Below are positions 43,930-53,895 of a stretch of DNA of 64,000 nt, piece after piece. Position 1 is the first letter of the stretch. The number at the start of each line of letters is the position of its first letter. Position numbers and translations under genes: made by a program. The DNA comes from Paraplanobispora siamensis (GTDB lineage Bacteria > Actinomycetota > Actinomycetes > Streptosporangiales > Streptosporangiaceae), in NCBI RefSeq assembly GCF_016863175.1, contig NZ_BOOJ01000065.1, positions 1-64,000 of the forward strand, written 5' to 3'. The notes under the pieces were generated by a model, which did no database searches, had not been told where the DNA came from, and saw only the letters and a list, made by a program, of their open reading frames with translations.

Positions 43930-43935
43930 TAAATT
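43930..43935 (+). promoter_or_regulatory. -10 box for a leaderless histidine-kinase mRNA
   Basis: TAAATT is followed by 6 bases and then the GTG at 43942, placing +1 on the start codon. No ribosome site is present. Confidence 0.5.
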
Positions 43936-43941
43936 GATTGT

Positions 43942-45252
43942 GTGCGCAACACCCTGGGCACTCCGTCCCCCCGGTCCCGCGACCGCCGGCTGGTCCCGGA
44001 CGCGGTGCTCGCCGTGCTGCTGGCGGCCGCCGCGGTCCCCCTCGCCTACCTTCCCTCCCCCTTCGGCTCCTCCTACGGCGCCCCCGCCGCGCCGGACTCC
44101 CCCGGCTGGCCGGGCCTGACCCTGATCGTGGCCGGGTGCCTGGCCACGGCGTTGCGCCGCCGCCGGCCGTTCCTGATGCTCTGCCTGGTCGTCCTCGTCG
44201 ACATGACGCTGGCGGCCCTGTCCGAGGGCGGCTCCCTGCTCTGGCTGGCCACGTTGTGGCTCGTCTACACGGTCGCCGCCCACCGGGGGCTGGCGCTGAG
44301 CCTGTGCGCGCTCGCGGTGGGCTTCACCGGCCGTGTGGCCTCCGGGGCGCTGCGGGGCGACCTCGGCGACTGGAGCGCGCACCTGCTGGTGATCGTGCTC
44401 GCCACGGCGCTCTGGCTGGCGGGCCGGAGCCTGCGGCTGCGCCGGGCCTACCTGTCGGAGCTGCGCGAGCGCGCCGGGCGGATGGAGCGGGCCAGGGAGG
44501 CCGACACCCGCGCGGCCAGGGCCGAGGAGCGCTCCCGCATCGCCAGGGAGCTGCACGACGTGGTCGCCCACCACGTGAGCGTGATGACCGTCCAGGCCGC
44601 CGCGGCCCGCCGGGTCCTGGCCAGCAACCCCGACGGGGCGCGCGAGGCGCTGTCGGCCATCGAGAAGATGGGCCGCACCGCGATGGCCGAGATGCGCAAC
44701 ATCGTGGGCGTGCTGCGGACCGACCAGGGCGCCCCCGCCGAGCGCGAGCCGCAGCCCGGCGTGCACGGGATCCCCTCCCTGGTCGCCCAGATGCGCGAGG
44801 CGGGCCTGTCCACGCAGCTGAGCATGGTGGACGCCTGCGGCGCGCCCGCGGACGGCGGGGACCACGGCGGGGACCGGTTCGGGCCGCTGCCGCCGGGGGT
44901 GGACCTGGCCGCCTACCGCCTGGTCCAGGAGGCGCTCACCAACAGCCTGCGCCACGCGGGCGCGGGCGCGCACGCCTGGGTGACCGTACGGCACGAGCCG
45001 GGCGAGCTGACCGTCCACGTCGAGGACGACGGCCGGGGGGCGCATGTGGACCGCACCGCGGACGGCCCGGCGGACCGGGGCCGGGACGAGGGCGGGCGCG
45101 CCGGGGGCGGGCGGGCCGCGGCCGAGCGGATCGGCCACGGATTGGTCGGCATTCGTGAGCGGGTCGCACTCTATGGTGGAATTCTGAGGATCGGCCCGCG
45201 TCCGGAGGGCGGATTCGAGGTAAGAGCCCGGTTCCCTCTCAAGGACTCATGA
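43942..45252 (+). CDS. Two-component sensor histidine kinase (NarL class)
   Basis: 436 residues: four to five N-terminal transmembrane helices (about 20-160) with almost no extracellular domain, a coiled linker, then the HisKA_3 phosphoacceptor ARELHDVVAHH (His205) and a HATPase domain (LVQEALTNSLRHA N-box; VEDDGRG; GLVGIRERV). An acidic Gly/Arg-rich insert sits in the ATP lid (about 371-395). Such intramembrane-sensing kinases often report membrane stress. Its stop overlaps the regulator start (ATGA). Confidence 0.92.
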   Translation: MRNTLGTPSPRSRDRRLVPDAVLAVLLAAAAVPLAYLPSPFGSSYGAPAAPDSPGWPGLTLIVAGCLATALRRRRPFLMLCLVVLVDMTLAALSEGGSLLWLATLWLVYTVAAHRGLALSLCALAVGFTGRVASGALRGDLGDWSAHLLVIVLATALWLAGRSLRLRRAYLSELRERAGRMERAREADTRAARAEERSRIARELHDVVAHHVSVMTVQAAAARRVLASNPDGAREALSAIEKMGRTAMAEMRNIVGVLRTDQGAPAEREPQPGVHGIPSLVAQMREAGLSTQLSMVDACGAPADGGDHGGDRFGPLPPGVDLAAYRLVQEALTNSLRHAGAGAHAWVTVRHEPGELTVHVEDDGRGAHVDRTADGPADRGRDEGGRAGGGRAAAERIGHGLVGIRERVALYGGILRIGPRPEGGFEVRARFPLKDS

Positions 45253-45935
45253 TGACGATCAGAGTGTTGCTGGTGGACGACCAGCCACTGCTGCGCACCG
45301 GCTTCCGGCTCATCCTGGAGGCCGAGCCCGACGTCACGGTGGTCGGCGAGGCGGGCGACGGCAAGGCCGCGCAGGACCAGTCGCGGGCGCTGCTGCCCGA
45401 CGTGGTGCTGATGGACATCCGGATGCCCGGCGTCGACGGCATCGAGGCGACCCGCAGGATCGTCCGCGAGGCCCCGGGCGGCGCCCACGTGCCCCGGGTG
45501 CTGGTGCTGACCACCTTCGACCTGGACGAGTACATCGTGGAGGCGCTGCGCGCCGGGGCCAGCGGCTTCCTGCTCAAGGACGTCCCGCCGGACGAGCTGG
45601 TGCAGGCCATCCGGGTGGTCGCCGCGGGCGACGCCATCGTCGCCCCGAGCGTCACCCGGCGGCTGCTGGACAAGTTCGGCGCCCGGCTCCCCTCGGCCCA
45701 CCAGCAGTCCACCCCGGCCCGCCTGGACCGGCTCACCGAGCGGGAGCTGGAGGTGCTGCGGCTGATCGCCCGCGGCATGTCCAACGCCGAGATCGCCGCC
45801 GAGCTGGTGGTGAGCGAGACCACGGTCAAGACCCACGTCGGCAACGTGCTCACCAAGCTGAACCTGCGCGACCGCGTCCAGGCCGTGGTCCTGGCCTACG
45901 AGACCGGGCTGATCACCCCCGGTGCCATCCCGTAA
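45249..45935 (+). CDS. NarL/FixJ-type response regulator
   Basis: 228 residues. Receiver domain with acidic pocket VDDQ, phospho-acceptor Asp56 in LMDIRMPGVDG, Thr in LTTF and Lys in LLKD; C-terminal LuxR-type helix-turn-helix (LTERELEVLRLIARGMSNAEIA ... TVKTHV). Partner of the histidine kinase encoded by the overlapping upstream gene. The 3' end, including the stop codon, is duplicated downstream. Confidence 0.95.
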   Translation: MMTIRVLLVDDQPLLRTGFRLILEAEPDVTVVGEAGDGKAAQDQSRALLPDVVLMDIRMPGVDGIEATRRIVREAPGGAHVPRVLVLTTFDLDEYIVEALRAGASGFLLKDVPPDELVQAIRVVAAGDAIVAPSVTRRLLDKFGARLPSAHQQSTPARLDRLTERELEVLRLIARGMSNAEIAAELVVSETTVKTHVGNVLTKLNLRDRVQAVVLAYETGLITPGAIP

Positions 45936-46017
45936 CCGGCCCGGCGGGTCACCGCCTGATCGATCCCGGCGCCATCCTGTGACCGGCGATCCGCTGACCG
46001 GCCCGGCGGGTCCCCGC
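45909..46017. repeat. Duplicated 3' end of the response-regulator gene
   Basis: A 31-bp block at 45909-45939 (codons for LITPGAIP, the TAA and the next bases) recurs at 45956-45986 with few changes (LIDPGAIL and TGA). The adjoining ACCGGCCCGGCGGGTC segment (45935-45955) also recurs at 45997-46017. Confidence 0.8.
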
Positions 46018-46101
46018 GGAGGCGCACGCCATCCGGTCCCCGCCGGCGCATACGCGCTGTGAGGCGGCGCGGGCAAGCCTCTCCCGCGACCGCTCCCGTT
46101 C

Positions 46102-46144
46102 TGCAACCGCCCCGCTACTGACAGGCATCCGTCGGGCGGTTGCA
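46102..46144 (+). promoter_or_regulatory. Hairpin upstream of the GGDEF gene
   Basis: Perfect 11-bp arms TGCAACCGCCC (46102-46112) and GGGCGGTTGCA (46134-46144) with a 21-base loop, between the response regulator and the GGDEF gene. It may be a terminator of the two-component operon or a leader structure. Confidence 0.45.
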
Positions 46145-46219
46145 TGGACGGGAACTTCCTGCCGTGACACCTGTTTCCGGCACCCGCGCGGGGCCGGGAC
46201 ACCGCCTGGACAAGAGGCC

Positions 46220-47836
46220 ATGAACCGTTCGCTCACCACCGCAGGCCGCCCGGCCGCCGGACGGTCCGGCGTGCGCGGACGTCGCCTGCCACCCGCGTGG
46301 GTCTGCTGCCTCCTGGCCGGTGCCGGCCTGATCGCCCTGTACTACGCCTTCCCGTTCCTCGGCGCGTCCGACGACGTGCAGTCGGGGCTGTACTGCGTGA
46401 TCAGCGGGGGATCCGCGGTCGTCATCGCCGCCGGGATCCGGTGGCGGCGGCCGCGGGCGAGGCTCGCCTGGTGGCTGCTGGCGGCCAGCCAGGTGATGTA
46501 CACCCTGGGGGACCTGACCTACTCGTTCATGCCGGGCGACCCGGGCACGAGCTATCCGCTGCTGGCCAACATCTTCTATCTTCTGCAGTACCCCCCTCTG
46601 GCACTGGCGCTCATCCTGCTCATCAGGCGCCGCACGCCCGGGGGCGACGTCCCGGCCATGATCGACTCCTTCGTCATCTCGATCGGCGCCGCCCTGCTGT
46701 ACTGGATGTTCCTGATCGGCCCGGTGATGGTCACCTCGTCCCTCTCCCCGTCCGACCAGTTCGCCACGCTGGCCTTCCCGGTGGTGGACCTGCTGGTGCT
46801 GGCGCTGTCGCTGCGCCTGGTGTTCGGCGGGGGCGAGCGGAGCCGGTCCTACCACCTGCTGATCGGCTTCCTCTCACTGGTCCTGGTGGCCGACATCGGC
46901 TACGGGATGCAGGCCCTGTTCGGCCGGTACATCCCCGGCACCGCGCTGGACCTCGGCTGGCTGAGCGGTTACGTGCTGCTCGGCTCGGCCGCGCTGCACC
47001 CGTCGATGGCCAGGATGGGCGAGCAGGTGCCGGCCCGGCCCGCGGAGGCCTCCCGCTACCGGCTCGTCCTGCTGGCCAGCGCGACCCTCATGGCGCCGAT
47101 GGTCCTGCTCGTGCGCTACCTGCAGGACGGCAACATGGAGCTGCTGGTGCTGGCCGCCGCCTCGGCCTCCCTGTTCCTGCTGGTCATGGCCCGCATGTCC
47201 GGGCTGATCGCCGCCCAGCGGCGGCTGGCCATGACCGACGCGCTCACCGGTCTGAGCACGCGGCGGCTGCTGGAGGAGAGCATGCGCGGCGAGATCTCCC
47301 GCTCCGGCCGCCACGGCACCACGCTGGGCCTGCTGCTCATCGACGTGGACCACTTCAAGCGGGTCAACGACACCTTCGGCCATCCCGCCGGGGACGCGGT
47401 CCTGGCCGAGACGGCGCGGCGCATCCGCGCGGTCTGCCGGGACGGCGACCTGGCCGCCCGCTTCGGCGGCGAGGAGTTCGCGGTCCTGGCGCCGCACACC
47501 ACGCAGGCGGGGCTGGCCCTGCTCGCCGAACGCATCCGCGCCGTGGTGGCCGCCGCCCCCGTGGCCGCCGACGAGTCCACCGGCGTGCCCGTCACCGCCT
47601 CGGTGGGCGGCGCGATCATGCCGCTGCACGCCCGGACGGCCGACGACCTCATCCGGATCGCCGACGAGGCGCTGTACGCCGCCAAGAACGCCGGCCGCAA
47701 CCGGGTCCTGATCGGCCCCCTCCCCCAGACCTCCGCCGAACCCGGCGCCGGACCCGCCGCCGGGCCCGTCCGGGCGGCCGGTGGACCCGGCCACGGGCCC
47801 GCGGAGGAGCCCGAGCGTTTCCGCCCCGTGGCCTGA
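46220..47836 (+). CDS. Membrane diguanylate cyclase (GGDEF)
   Basis: 538 residues: about nine or ten N-terminal transmembrane helices (25-325) followed by a GGDEF domain with intact GGEEF at 416-420, DVDHFKRVNDTFGH and the ADEALYAAKNAGRNR ending. No EAL domain. Expected to synthesise c-di-GMP in response to a membrane-sensed cue. ATG 46220 has AAGAGG nearby. The tail after residue ~495 is low-complexity Pro/Gly/Ala. Confidence 0.9.
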   Translation: MNRSLTTAGRPAAGRSGVRGRRLPPAWVCCLLAGAGLIALYYAFPFLGASDDVQSGLYCVISGGSAVVIAAGIRWRRPRARLAWWLLAASQVMYTLGDLTYSFMPGDPGTSYPLLANIFYLLQYPPLALALILLIRRRTPGGDVPAMIDSFVISIGAALLYWMFLIGPVMVTSSLSPSDQFATLAFPVVDLLVLALSLRLVFGGGERSRSYHLLIGFLSLVLVADIGYGMQALFGRYIPGTALDLGWLSGYVLLGSAALHPSMARMGEQVPARPAEASRYRLVLLASATLMAPMVLLVRYLQDGNMELLVLAAASASLFLLVMARMSGLIAAQRRLAMTDALTGLSTRRLLEESMRGEISRSGRHGTTLGLLLIDVDHFKRVNDTFGHPAGDAVLAETARRIRAVCRDGDLAARFGGEEFAVLAPHTTQAGLALLAERIRAVVAAAPVAADESTGVPVTASVGGAIMPLHARTADDLIRIADEALYAAKNAGRNRVLIGPLPQTSAEPGAGPAAGPVRAAGGPGHGPAEEPERFRPVA

Positions 47837-47884
47837 CCTCCCGGCGAACGGCTCCGCCCCGCGGCCCGGCCCCGCGGGAGCGGG

Positions 47885-49036
47885 TCACTGCACGGCGGGG
47901 GCGCCCACCTCGGTGGCGGTGGGGTCCTGGGCGCTCGCGGCGGCCCGGATCGTCCCCGTGGCGATCTCCTCCGCCCAGTGGCAGGCGACCTTGCGGCCGG
48001 GGCGCATCTCCCGCAGGTCCGGTGACTCCTCGGCGCAGCGCGTCGGCTGGCGGAAGGGGCAGCGGGTGTGGAAGCGGCAGCCGGGCGGCACGTCCACCGG
48101 GGAGGGCAGGTCGCCGGTGAGCAGGATCCTGCGCCTGCGCTCCTCCACCTCGGGGTCCGGGATGGGGATCGCCGACATCAGGGCGATCGTGTAGGGGTGC
48201 AGCGGCTCGGCGTACAGCTCGTCGGAGGGGGCCTCCTCCACCAGCGCGCCCAGGTACATCACCCCGATGACGTCGCTGACGTGCCGGACGACGGCCAGGT
48301 CGTGGGCGACCACGACGTAGGTCAGGCCGAGCTGCTCCTGCAGATCCTCCAGGAGGTTGACGATCTGCGCCTGGATCGAGACGTCCAGCGCGGAGACCGG
48401 CTCGTCGGCGATGATCAGGTCGGGGTTGAGGGCGATCGCCCTGGCGATGCCGACGCGCTGGCGCTGCCCTCCGGAGAACTCGTGCGGATAGCGGCCCGCC
48501 GCCCCCGCCGGCAGCCCCACGATGTCCAGCAGCTCGCGCACCCGCTTCGACCTGTCGCCGGGGAAGCCGTGGGCGCGCAGCGGCTCGGTGAGCGCCGACT
48601 CCACGCTCTGGCGGGGGTCGAGGCTGGCCAGCGGGTCCTGGAAGACCATCTGCATGTTCCTCCGCAGGCGGCGCATGGGCTCCGGTCCCTGCAGGGCCAG
48701 ATTGACGCCGTCGAACACGACGGTCCCGGCGGTGGGCTCGACCAGGCGCAGCACGGCCTTGCCCAGGGTGCTCTTGCCGCAGCCGGACTCCCCCACCAGG
48801 CCGTAGGTCATGCCGCGCCGCACCTCGAGGTCGACCCCGTCCACGGCGCGCACGTGGCCGACGACCCGCTGCAGCAGCGTCCCCTTGCGGATGGGGAAGT
48901 GCACCTTCAGCCCGCGCACGGACAGCAGCGGCTCACCGGGGACCGCCGCGCCGTTCGAAGGCGCGGGCCCGGCCGATCCCGCGGCGCCGTCCGGGGGCGC
49001 CGGCTCACCGGGCTCCGCCGTACCGTTGGAGGTCAT
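47885..49036 (-). CDS. Peptide/nickel ABC ATPase, OppF type (system 1)
   Basis: 383 residues. Walker [11 protein letters not shown]-loop [13 protein letters not shown], signature FSGGQRQR, Walker B LIIADEP, H-loop VAHD. The C-terminal oligopeptide domain has the Cys cluster CRFHTRCPF ... CAEE ... VACHW typical of OppD/F and likely Fe-S or metal binding. The first ~35 residues are a disordered Pro/Ala/Gly tail. ATG 49036 overlaps the OppD stop. Last gene of an A-B-C-D-F operon. Confidence 0.92.
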   Translation of the reverse strand: MTSNGTAEPGEPAPPDGAAGSAGPAPSNGAAVPGEPLLSVRGLKVHFPIRKGTLLQRVVGHVRAVDGVDLEVRRGMTYGLVGESGCGKSTLGKAVLRLVEPTAGTVVFDGVNLALQGPEPMRRLRRNMQMVFQDPLASLDPRQSVESALTEPLRAHGFPGDRSKRVRELLDIVGLPAGAAGRYPHEFSGGQRQRVGIARAIALNPDLIIADEPVSALDVSIQAQIVNLLEDLQEQLGLTYVVVAHDLAVVRHVSDVIGVMYLGALVEEAPSDELYAEPLHPYTIALMSAIPIPDPEVEERRRRILLTGDLPSPVDVPPGCRFHTRCPFRQPTRCAEESPDLREMRPGRKVACHWAEEIATGTIRAAASAQDPTATEVGAPAVQ

Positions 49037-50025
49037 CGGGGGGTCACCTCCCGCACCGGGCCGGACCGCAGCGGGTTGAAGCAGCGCAGCCCGTGGTGCC
49101 CGCCCAGCAGCTCGGGGGTCGCGGAGGTGCACTCCTCCACCCGGTTGGGGCAGCGGGGCGCGAACGCGCAGCCCCGGTCCCAGGGGATGGTGTCGCGGGG
49201 CGAGCCGGCGATGGGTTCCAGGCGCGTGCCGCGCGGCTGGTCCAGGCGGGGCACCGAGGCGAGCAGGCCGCCGGTGTAGGGGTGGCGGGGCGCGCCGAAC
49301 AGGTCGTGGCGGGACGCCCGCTCGACGATGCGGCCGGCGTACATGACGTGGACGGTGTCGCACATCCCGGCGACCACGCCCAGATCGTGGGTGATCAGGA
49401 TGAGCGCGGTCCCGGACTCGGCCACCAGCGTCTTGAGCAGTTCCAGGATCTGCGCCTGGATGGTGACGTCCAGCGCCGTGGTGGGCTCGTCGGCGATCAG
49501 CAGCCGGGGGCGGCAGGCCAGCGCGGTGGCGATGAGCGCCCGCTGCCGCATGCCCCCGGACAGCTGGTGGGGATACTCCCGCAGCCGCCGGGAGGGGTCG
49601 GGGATGCCCACCCTGCGCAGCAGGTCCCCGGCCTCTTTGCGGGCTTCGCCCTCGTTCAGGCCACGGTGGCGCACCAGCACCTCGGTCACCTGCGTGCCGA
49701 CGGGCACCACGGGGTTCAGCGAGGTCATCGGGTCCTGGAAGACGACGGCCAGCTCCCTGCCCCGCAGGGTGCGCAGCTTGTCGGGGGGCAGGGAGAGCAG
49801 CTCGGTCCCGTCGAAGGACACGCTCCCCTCCACCCGCACGCCGCGCCGGGGCAGCAGCCCCATGACAGCCAGGGAGGTGACGGACTTGCCGCAGCCCGAC
49901 TCCCCCACCAGGCCGACGGTCTCGCCGGGGGCCACCGAGAAGCCGACGCCGTCCACGGCGCGCACGTCGGGGCGGCCCCGCTGCCGGAAGACCACCGTCA
50001 GGTCCTCGACTCGCAGAAGAGTCAC
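49033..50025 (-). CDS. Peptide/nickel ABC ATPase, OppD type (system 1)
   Basis: 330 residues. Walker [10 protein letters not shown]-loop [12 protein letters not shown], signature LSGGMRQR, Walker B LLIADEP, ITHD; C-terminal Cys cluster CAFAPRCPN ... C ... LRCF. GTG 50025 follows the OppC stop by 3 bp, and the gene overlaps oppF by 4 bp. Together with OppF it energises the importer. Confidence 0.93.
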   Translation of the reverse strand: MTLLRVEDLTVVFRQRGRPDVRAVDGVGFSVAPGETVGLVGESGCGKSVTSLAVMGLLPRRGVRVEGSVSFDGTELLSLPPDKLRTLRGRELAVVFQDPMTSLNPVVPVGTQVTEVLVRHRGLNEGEARKEAGDLLRRVGIPDPSRRLREYPHQLSGGMRQRALIATALACRPRLLIADEPTTALDVTIQAQILELLKTLVAESGTALILITHDLGVVAGMCDTVHVMYAGRIVERASRHDLFGAPRHPYTGGLLASVPRLDQPRGTRLEPIAGSPRDTIPWDRGCAFAPRCPNRVEECTSATPELLGGHHGLRCFNPLRSGPVREVTPR

Positions 50026-50028
50026 ATG

Positions 50029-50925
50029 TCACCGCCGGTACTTGGGATCGAGGGCCTCGCGCAGCGACTCGCCCAGCAGGGTGAAGCCGAGCGCGGCGAT
50101 GATGATGGCCAGGCCGGGGAAGACCGCCAGCAGCGGGGCGCTGGACAGATAGCGCTGGGTGTCGGCCAGCATCCGGCCCCACTCGGGGATGCTCGGGTCG
50201 TTGCTGGACAGGCCCAGGAAGGCCAGGCCGGCCGCGTCCACGATGGCGACGGCCAGGGTGAGCGTGCCCTGCACGATGACCGGGGTCAGCGAGTTGGGCA
50301 GGACGTGGCCGAGCACGATCCGCCGCCGCCGTACCCCCACCGCCTTGGCGGCCAGCACGTAGTCCGACTGGCGCTGGGCCAGCATCTGGCCGCGCAGCAG
50401 CCGGGCGAAGATCGGGACGTTGACCACCGCGATGGCGATCATCACCGCGTCCAGGCCCGAGCCGAGCATGGCGGCGATGCCGATGGCGAACAGCAGGCCG
50501 GGAACCGACAGCATGATGTCGACCAGGCGCATCACCACGCCGTCCACCCAGCCGCCGAAGGCCCCGGCCAGCAGGCCCAGCACCATCCCGCCGACCAGGC
50601 CCAGCAGCAGTGACACCACCCCGATGACCAGGGACCAGCGGGCCCCCCACAGGACCCGGGAGAACTCGTCGCGGCCCAGGTCGTCCAGGCCGAACCAGTG
50701 CTCGGCCGAGGGGCCGGGGATGGAGGTGGGGGTGACCTGGCCGACCGGCTTGTCCGGCGGGTACGGCGCCAGCCAGGGGGCCAGCAGCGCGAGCGCGACG
50801 AACATGATCACCAAGATGGCGCCGACGATCGCGACGGGGTTGCGGCGCAGCCGCCGCCAGGCGTCCCTGCCGAGGCCGCCGCCGGTCTCCTCGGGGGCGA
50901 CGGTCTCCACCTGGGCCAGGCTCAT
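50029..50925 (-). CDS. Peptide ABC permease, DppC/OppC type (system 1)
   Basis: 298 residues, N-terminal cytoplasmic stretch then six helices. DppC hallmarks: [16 protein letters not shown] at the first helix, [19 protein letters not shown], and the docking loop [27 protein letters not shown] 50925. The gap before it (50926-51028) contains a duplicated stop-codon segment from the oppB gene. Confidence 0.92.
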   Translation of the reverse strand: MSLAQVETVAPEETGGGLGRDAWRRLRRNPVAIVGAILVIMFVALALLAPWLAPYPPDKPVGQVTPTSIPGPSAEHWFGLDDLGRDEFSRVLWGARWSLVIGVVSLLLGLVGGMVLGLLAGAFGGWVDGVVMRLVDIMLSVPGLLFAIGIAAMLGSGLDAVMIAIAVVNVPIFARLLRGQMLAQRQSDYVLAAKAVGVRRRRIVLGHVLPNSLTPVIVQGTLTLAVAIVDAAGLAFLGLSSNDPSIPEWGRMLADTQRYLSSAPLLAVFPGLAIIIAALGFTLLGESLREALDPKYRR

Positions 50926-50995
50926 GCGCCGCTCCTCTCCCGGCGGGCCGCCGGCCGGTCCGGCCGGTTCCCACCCATGCCATCCCCGGATCGGC

Positions 50996-51038
50996 GCCCG
51001 CTCACGCCGCCTCCGGACGGGTGCCCGCTCACGCCGCC
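50996..51038. repeat. Duplicated 3' end of the oppB gene (system 1)
   Basis: A 16-bp exact repeat at 50996-51011 and 51023-51038 (period 27) includes the GCGTGA stop of the permease gene (minus strand); the outer copy lies in the gap before oppC. Confidence 0.75.
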
Positions 51039-52033
51039 CTCACCCTCGGGTCGACGAGCCCGTAGGTGACGTCCACCAGCAGGTTGACCAGAACGAAGAT
51101 CACCGCGGTGAACAGGATGAACCCCTGCAGGACCGCGTAGTCCCTGGCGGCGATCGAGTCGGCCACGAACTTGCCGAAGCCGGGGAAGGCGAAGACCGTC
51201 TCGGTCAGCACCGCGCCGCCCAGCAGCAGGCCGACCTGCAGGCCCACCACCGTGACCACCGGCAGCAGGGCGTTGCGCAGCACGTGCCGCCCGCGGATCG
51301 TGCCGGGCCGCAGACCCTTGGCCTCGGCGGTGCGCACGTAGTCCTCGTGGAGCACGTCCAGCACCGAGGCGCGGGTGATGCGCACCACGATCGCCAGCGG
51401 GATCGTGCCCAGGGCGATCGCGGGCAGGATCAGGTGCGTCACCGCGTCCCAGGCCGCCTCGGGGTTGCCGGTCACCAGGCCGTCCAGCACGTAGAACCCG
51501 GTGGGGTGCTCGGCGTCGATCAGCGGGTCCTGCCGCCCGTCGGTGGGCAGGATCCCCAGCTTCTCGGCGAAGACGAACTTGAGCATGTACCCCAGGAAGA
51601 AGACCGGGATCGTGATGCCGAACAGCGACCCGGCGACCGACAGGTGGTCGACCCAGGTGCCGTGGCGGCGGGCGGCGAGATAGCCCAGCGGCACGCCCAC
51701 CCCCACCGCGAAGATCATCGCGGTGAGGGCGAGCTCCACCGTGGCGGGGAAGGTGCGCAGCAGCTCCTCTACGACCGGGTGCTGCGTCCTGCTGGAGACC
51801 CCGAGGTCCCCCTGGAAGACGTTGCCCACCCAGGTGAGGTACTGCTCGTACCAGGGCCGGTCGAGGCCGTAGAGCCGCTTGACCCGCGCCACGGCCTCGG
51901 GTGTGGCCCGCTCCCCCAGCAGCGCCTCGGCCGGCCCGCCGGGCAGCGCCCTGACCCACAGGAACAGCAGGATCGACAGTCCCAGCAGGATCGGCACGAG
52001 CAGCGTCAGCCGCCTGACGACGAACCGCAGCAT
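51029..52033 (-). CDS. Peptide ABC permease, DppB/OppB type (system 1)
   Basis: 334 residues with six helices. Starts MLRFVVRRLTLLVPILLGLSILLFLWVRALPGGP, the DppB signature, and has the docking loop DYVRTAEAKGLRPGTIRGRHVLRNALLPV and terminal VDVTYGLVDPRVR. Begins 3 bp after the binding-protein gene. With DppC it forms the channel. Confidence 0.93.
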   Translation of the reverse strand: MLRFVVRRLTLLVPILLGLSILLFLWVRALPGGPAEALLGERATPEAVARVKRLYGLDRPWYEQYLTWVGNVFQGDLGVSSRTQHPVVEELLRTFPATVELALTAMIFAVGVGVPLGYLAARRHGTWVDHLSVAGSLFGITIPVFFLGYMLKFVFAEKLGILPTDGRQDPLIDAEHPTGFYVLDGLVTGNPEAAWDAVTHLILPAIALGTIPLAIVVRITRASVLDVLHEDYVRTAEAKGLRPGTIRGRHVLRNALLPVVTVVGLQVGLLLGGAVLTETVFAFPGFGKFVADSIAARDYAVLQGFILFTAVIFVLVNLLVDVTYGLVDPRVRAA

Positions 52034-52036
52034 CGA

Positions 52037-53713
52037 TCAGTTCAGCGAGATCGAGGCGAACTTGTCGTTGAGCACCGGGCTCGGCACCCAGCCCTGGACG
52101 TTCTTGGCCGCGGCCGAGAACGAGGGGCTCTGCGCGTACGGCACGCCGGGCACGAAGTCGGCGATCAGGACGTTGGCCTGCTTGTACAGCGCCTCCCGCT
52201 TGGCCTGGTCGGGTTCCTTCTCCGCGTCGCTCAGCGTCTTGAAGATCTCTTCGTTCTTGAACGACCACTGGTTGGAGAAGGACTGGAAGAACGTGCCCAG
52301 GAAGTTGTCCGGGTCGCCGAAGTCGCCGTTCCAGCCCAGCAGGAACAGCGGGCAGTCGCCGGCCTGGGTGGTGTTGAGATAGTCGGGGCTCCACGGCGAG
52401 GTCTTCGGGGTGACCTTGAAGCCCGCGGCCTCCAGGTCGGCCTTCATCAGCTGGAAGTTGCCGGCCGGGTCGACCATGTAGGCGCGGCTGACCCCGCTGG
52501 GGTAGCAGAACTCCAGCGTCGGGTTCGACACGCCGGACTCGGCGATGAGCCGCTTGGCCTTGTCGACGTTGTAGTCGTACTTGGTGAAGTCCTCGGTGTA
52601 GCTCCACAGGCTGTCCGGCATGAACGCGTTGGCGACCTTGGCGCCGGTGGCGTACTTGGTCTTCACGACGTTGTCACGGTTGATCGCGTGGGCGATCGCC
52701 TGGCGGATCTTCTGGTTCTGCATGATCTCGGTCCGCTGGCTGAAGCCGAGGTAGCCCATGTTGAACGGCGCCCGCTCCAGGACCTGCACCCCGGCGTTCT
52801 TCAGCGACTCCAGGTCGGCCGGGTCGGCGTAGTCGAAGGCGTGGACCGATCCGGCGCGCAGCGCCTGCGCCCGGTCGGCGGCCTTCTCGATCGGCCGGAA
52901 TATGATCTTGCTGAGCTTGGCCTTCTCGCCCCAGTACTCGTCGTTGCGGACGATCTCCAGCTTGTCGCCGCGCGTCCAGCTGCCGAACTTGAACGGCCCC
53001 GTGCCGACCGGGTGCTCGGTGCCGAAGGTCCCGGTGAACTGCGGCGACTCGGCGGTCCCGCTCACCTGGTCGGCGTTGTAGTCCTTGAGCGCCTTGGGGC
53101 TGGCGATGGCGAACGACGACAGCGTCAGCGCCGACAGCACCGCGGCGGACGGCTCGGTGAGCTTGAGCTCGACCGTGCCCTCGTCCTTGGCCGTGCAGCC
53201 GCCGTACAGGCTCTCGCCGAGGGTGTCGGACTCGTTCTTGGCGAAGCCCCGGAAGACCGTCACCCAGTAGTAGGAGACCGAGTCCGCCTGCGCCAGGCCG
53301 GTGAAGTTGTACCAGCGGTCGAAGTTGGCGCACACCGCCGCGGCGTTGAACGGCTCGCCGTCGTGGAACTTCACGCCCTGGCGGAGCTTGAAGGTGTAGG
53401 TCTTGGCGTCCTTGCTGACCTGCCAGCTCTCCGCGAGGCCGGGCACGACGCCGGTGCCGCCCTCCTCGGTGGCCACGAGCGTCTCGAAGATCTGGTTGGT
53501 GACCCGGGAGGACTCTCCGTCGCTGTGGAAGGCGGGGTCGAGGATGGCCGGGTCCGCCGAGGAGGCGAAGATGAAGGACGAGCCCTCCGCCGTCTGCGTC
53601 CCGCCCGCTCCCGGCTCCGCGTCGTCTCCGCCGCAGGCCGCCGCCGAGATGGCCAGGGACAGGCCCGCCATCACCGCCGCCGACCTGCGTAGGGGCATAC
53701 CGTCTCGTCGCAT
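52037..53713 (-). CDS. Peptide/nickel-binding lipoprotein, SBP family 5 (system 1)
   Basis: 558 residues. Signal peptide MRRDG..LRRSAAVMAGLSLAISAAAC with lipobox Cys near residue 27, then an OppA/DppA-type fold (IFETLVATEEGGTGVVPGLAESWQVSKDAKTYTFKLRQGVKFHDG). Ligand not predictable; the family covers oligopeptides, nickel chelates and some sugars. ATG 53713 has GAGG 8 bases upstream. First gene of the operon. Confidence 0.92.
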   Translation of the reverse strand: MRRDGMPLRRSAAVMAGLSLAISAAACGGDDAEPGAGGTQTAEGSSFIFASSADPAILDPAFHSDGESSRVTNQIFETLVATEEGGTGVVPGLAESWQVSKDAKTYTFKLRQGVKFHDGEPFNAAAVCANFDRWYNFTGLAQADSVSYYWVTVFRGFAKNESDTLGESLYGGCTAKDEGTVELKLTEPSAAVLSALTLSSFAIASPKALKDYNADQVSGTAESPQFTGTFGTEHPVGTGPFKFGSWTRGDKLEIVRNDEYWGEKAKLSKIIFRPIEKAADRAQALRAGSVHAFDYADPADLESLKNAGVQVLERAPFNMGYLGFSQRTEIMQNQKIRQAIAHAINRDNVVKTKYATGAKVANAFMPDSLWSYTEDFTKYDYNVDKAKRLIAESGVSNPTLEFCYPSGVSRAYMVDPAGNFQLMKADLEAAGFKVTPKTSPWSPDYLNTTQAGDCPLFLLGWNGDFGDPDNFLGTFFQSFSNQWSFKNEEIFKTLSDAEKEPDQAKREALYKQANVLIADFVPGVPYAQSPSFSAAAKNVQGWVPSPVLNDKFASISLN

Positions 53714-53895
53714 GCTGCACACCTCATCGCCGTCTTGCGGCCGAGTCACGGCCGCCGTGCGGACTCCCCGTTGATCGCAGGATCCACGGCGCCGCGAGGG
53801 CTGACCACCCCCTTGACTGAGGCTGTGGCGCAAATGTGACAGTCGGCTACCCGGAAGAGGCCTGGAGCGTTTCATCGGCGGAGCGGCATGTCCGG

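Noticed and set aside
46102-46144. c-di-GMP riboswitch upstream of the GGDEF gene
   Set aside because: Only one hairpin is seen and none of the conserved GEMM core bases is recognisable.
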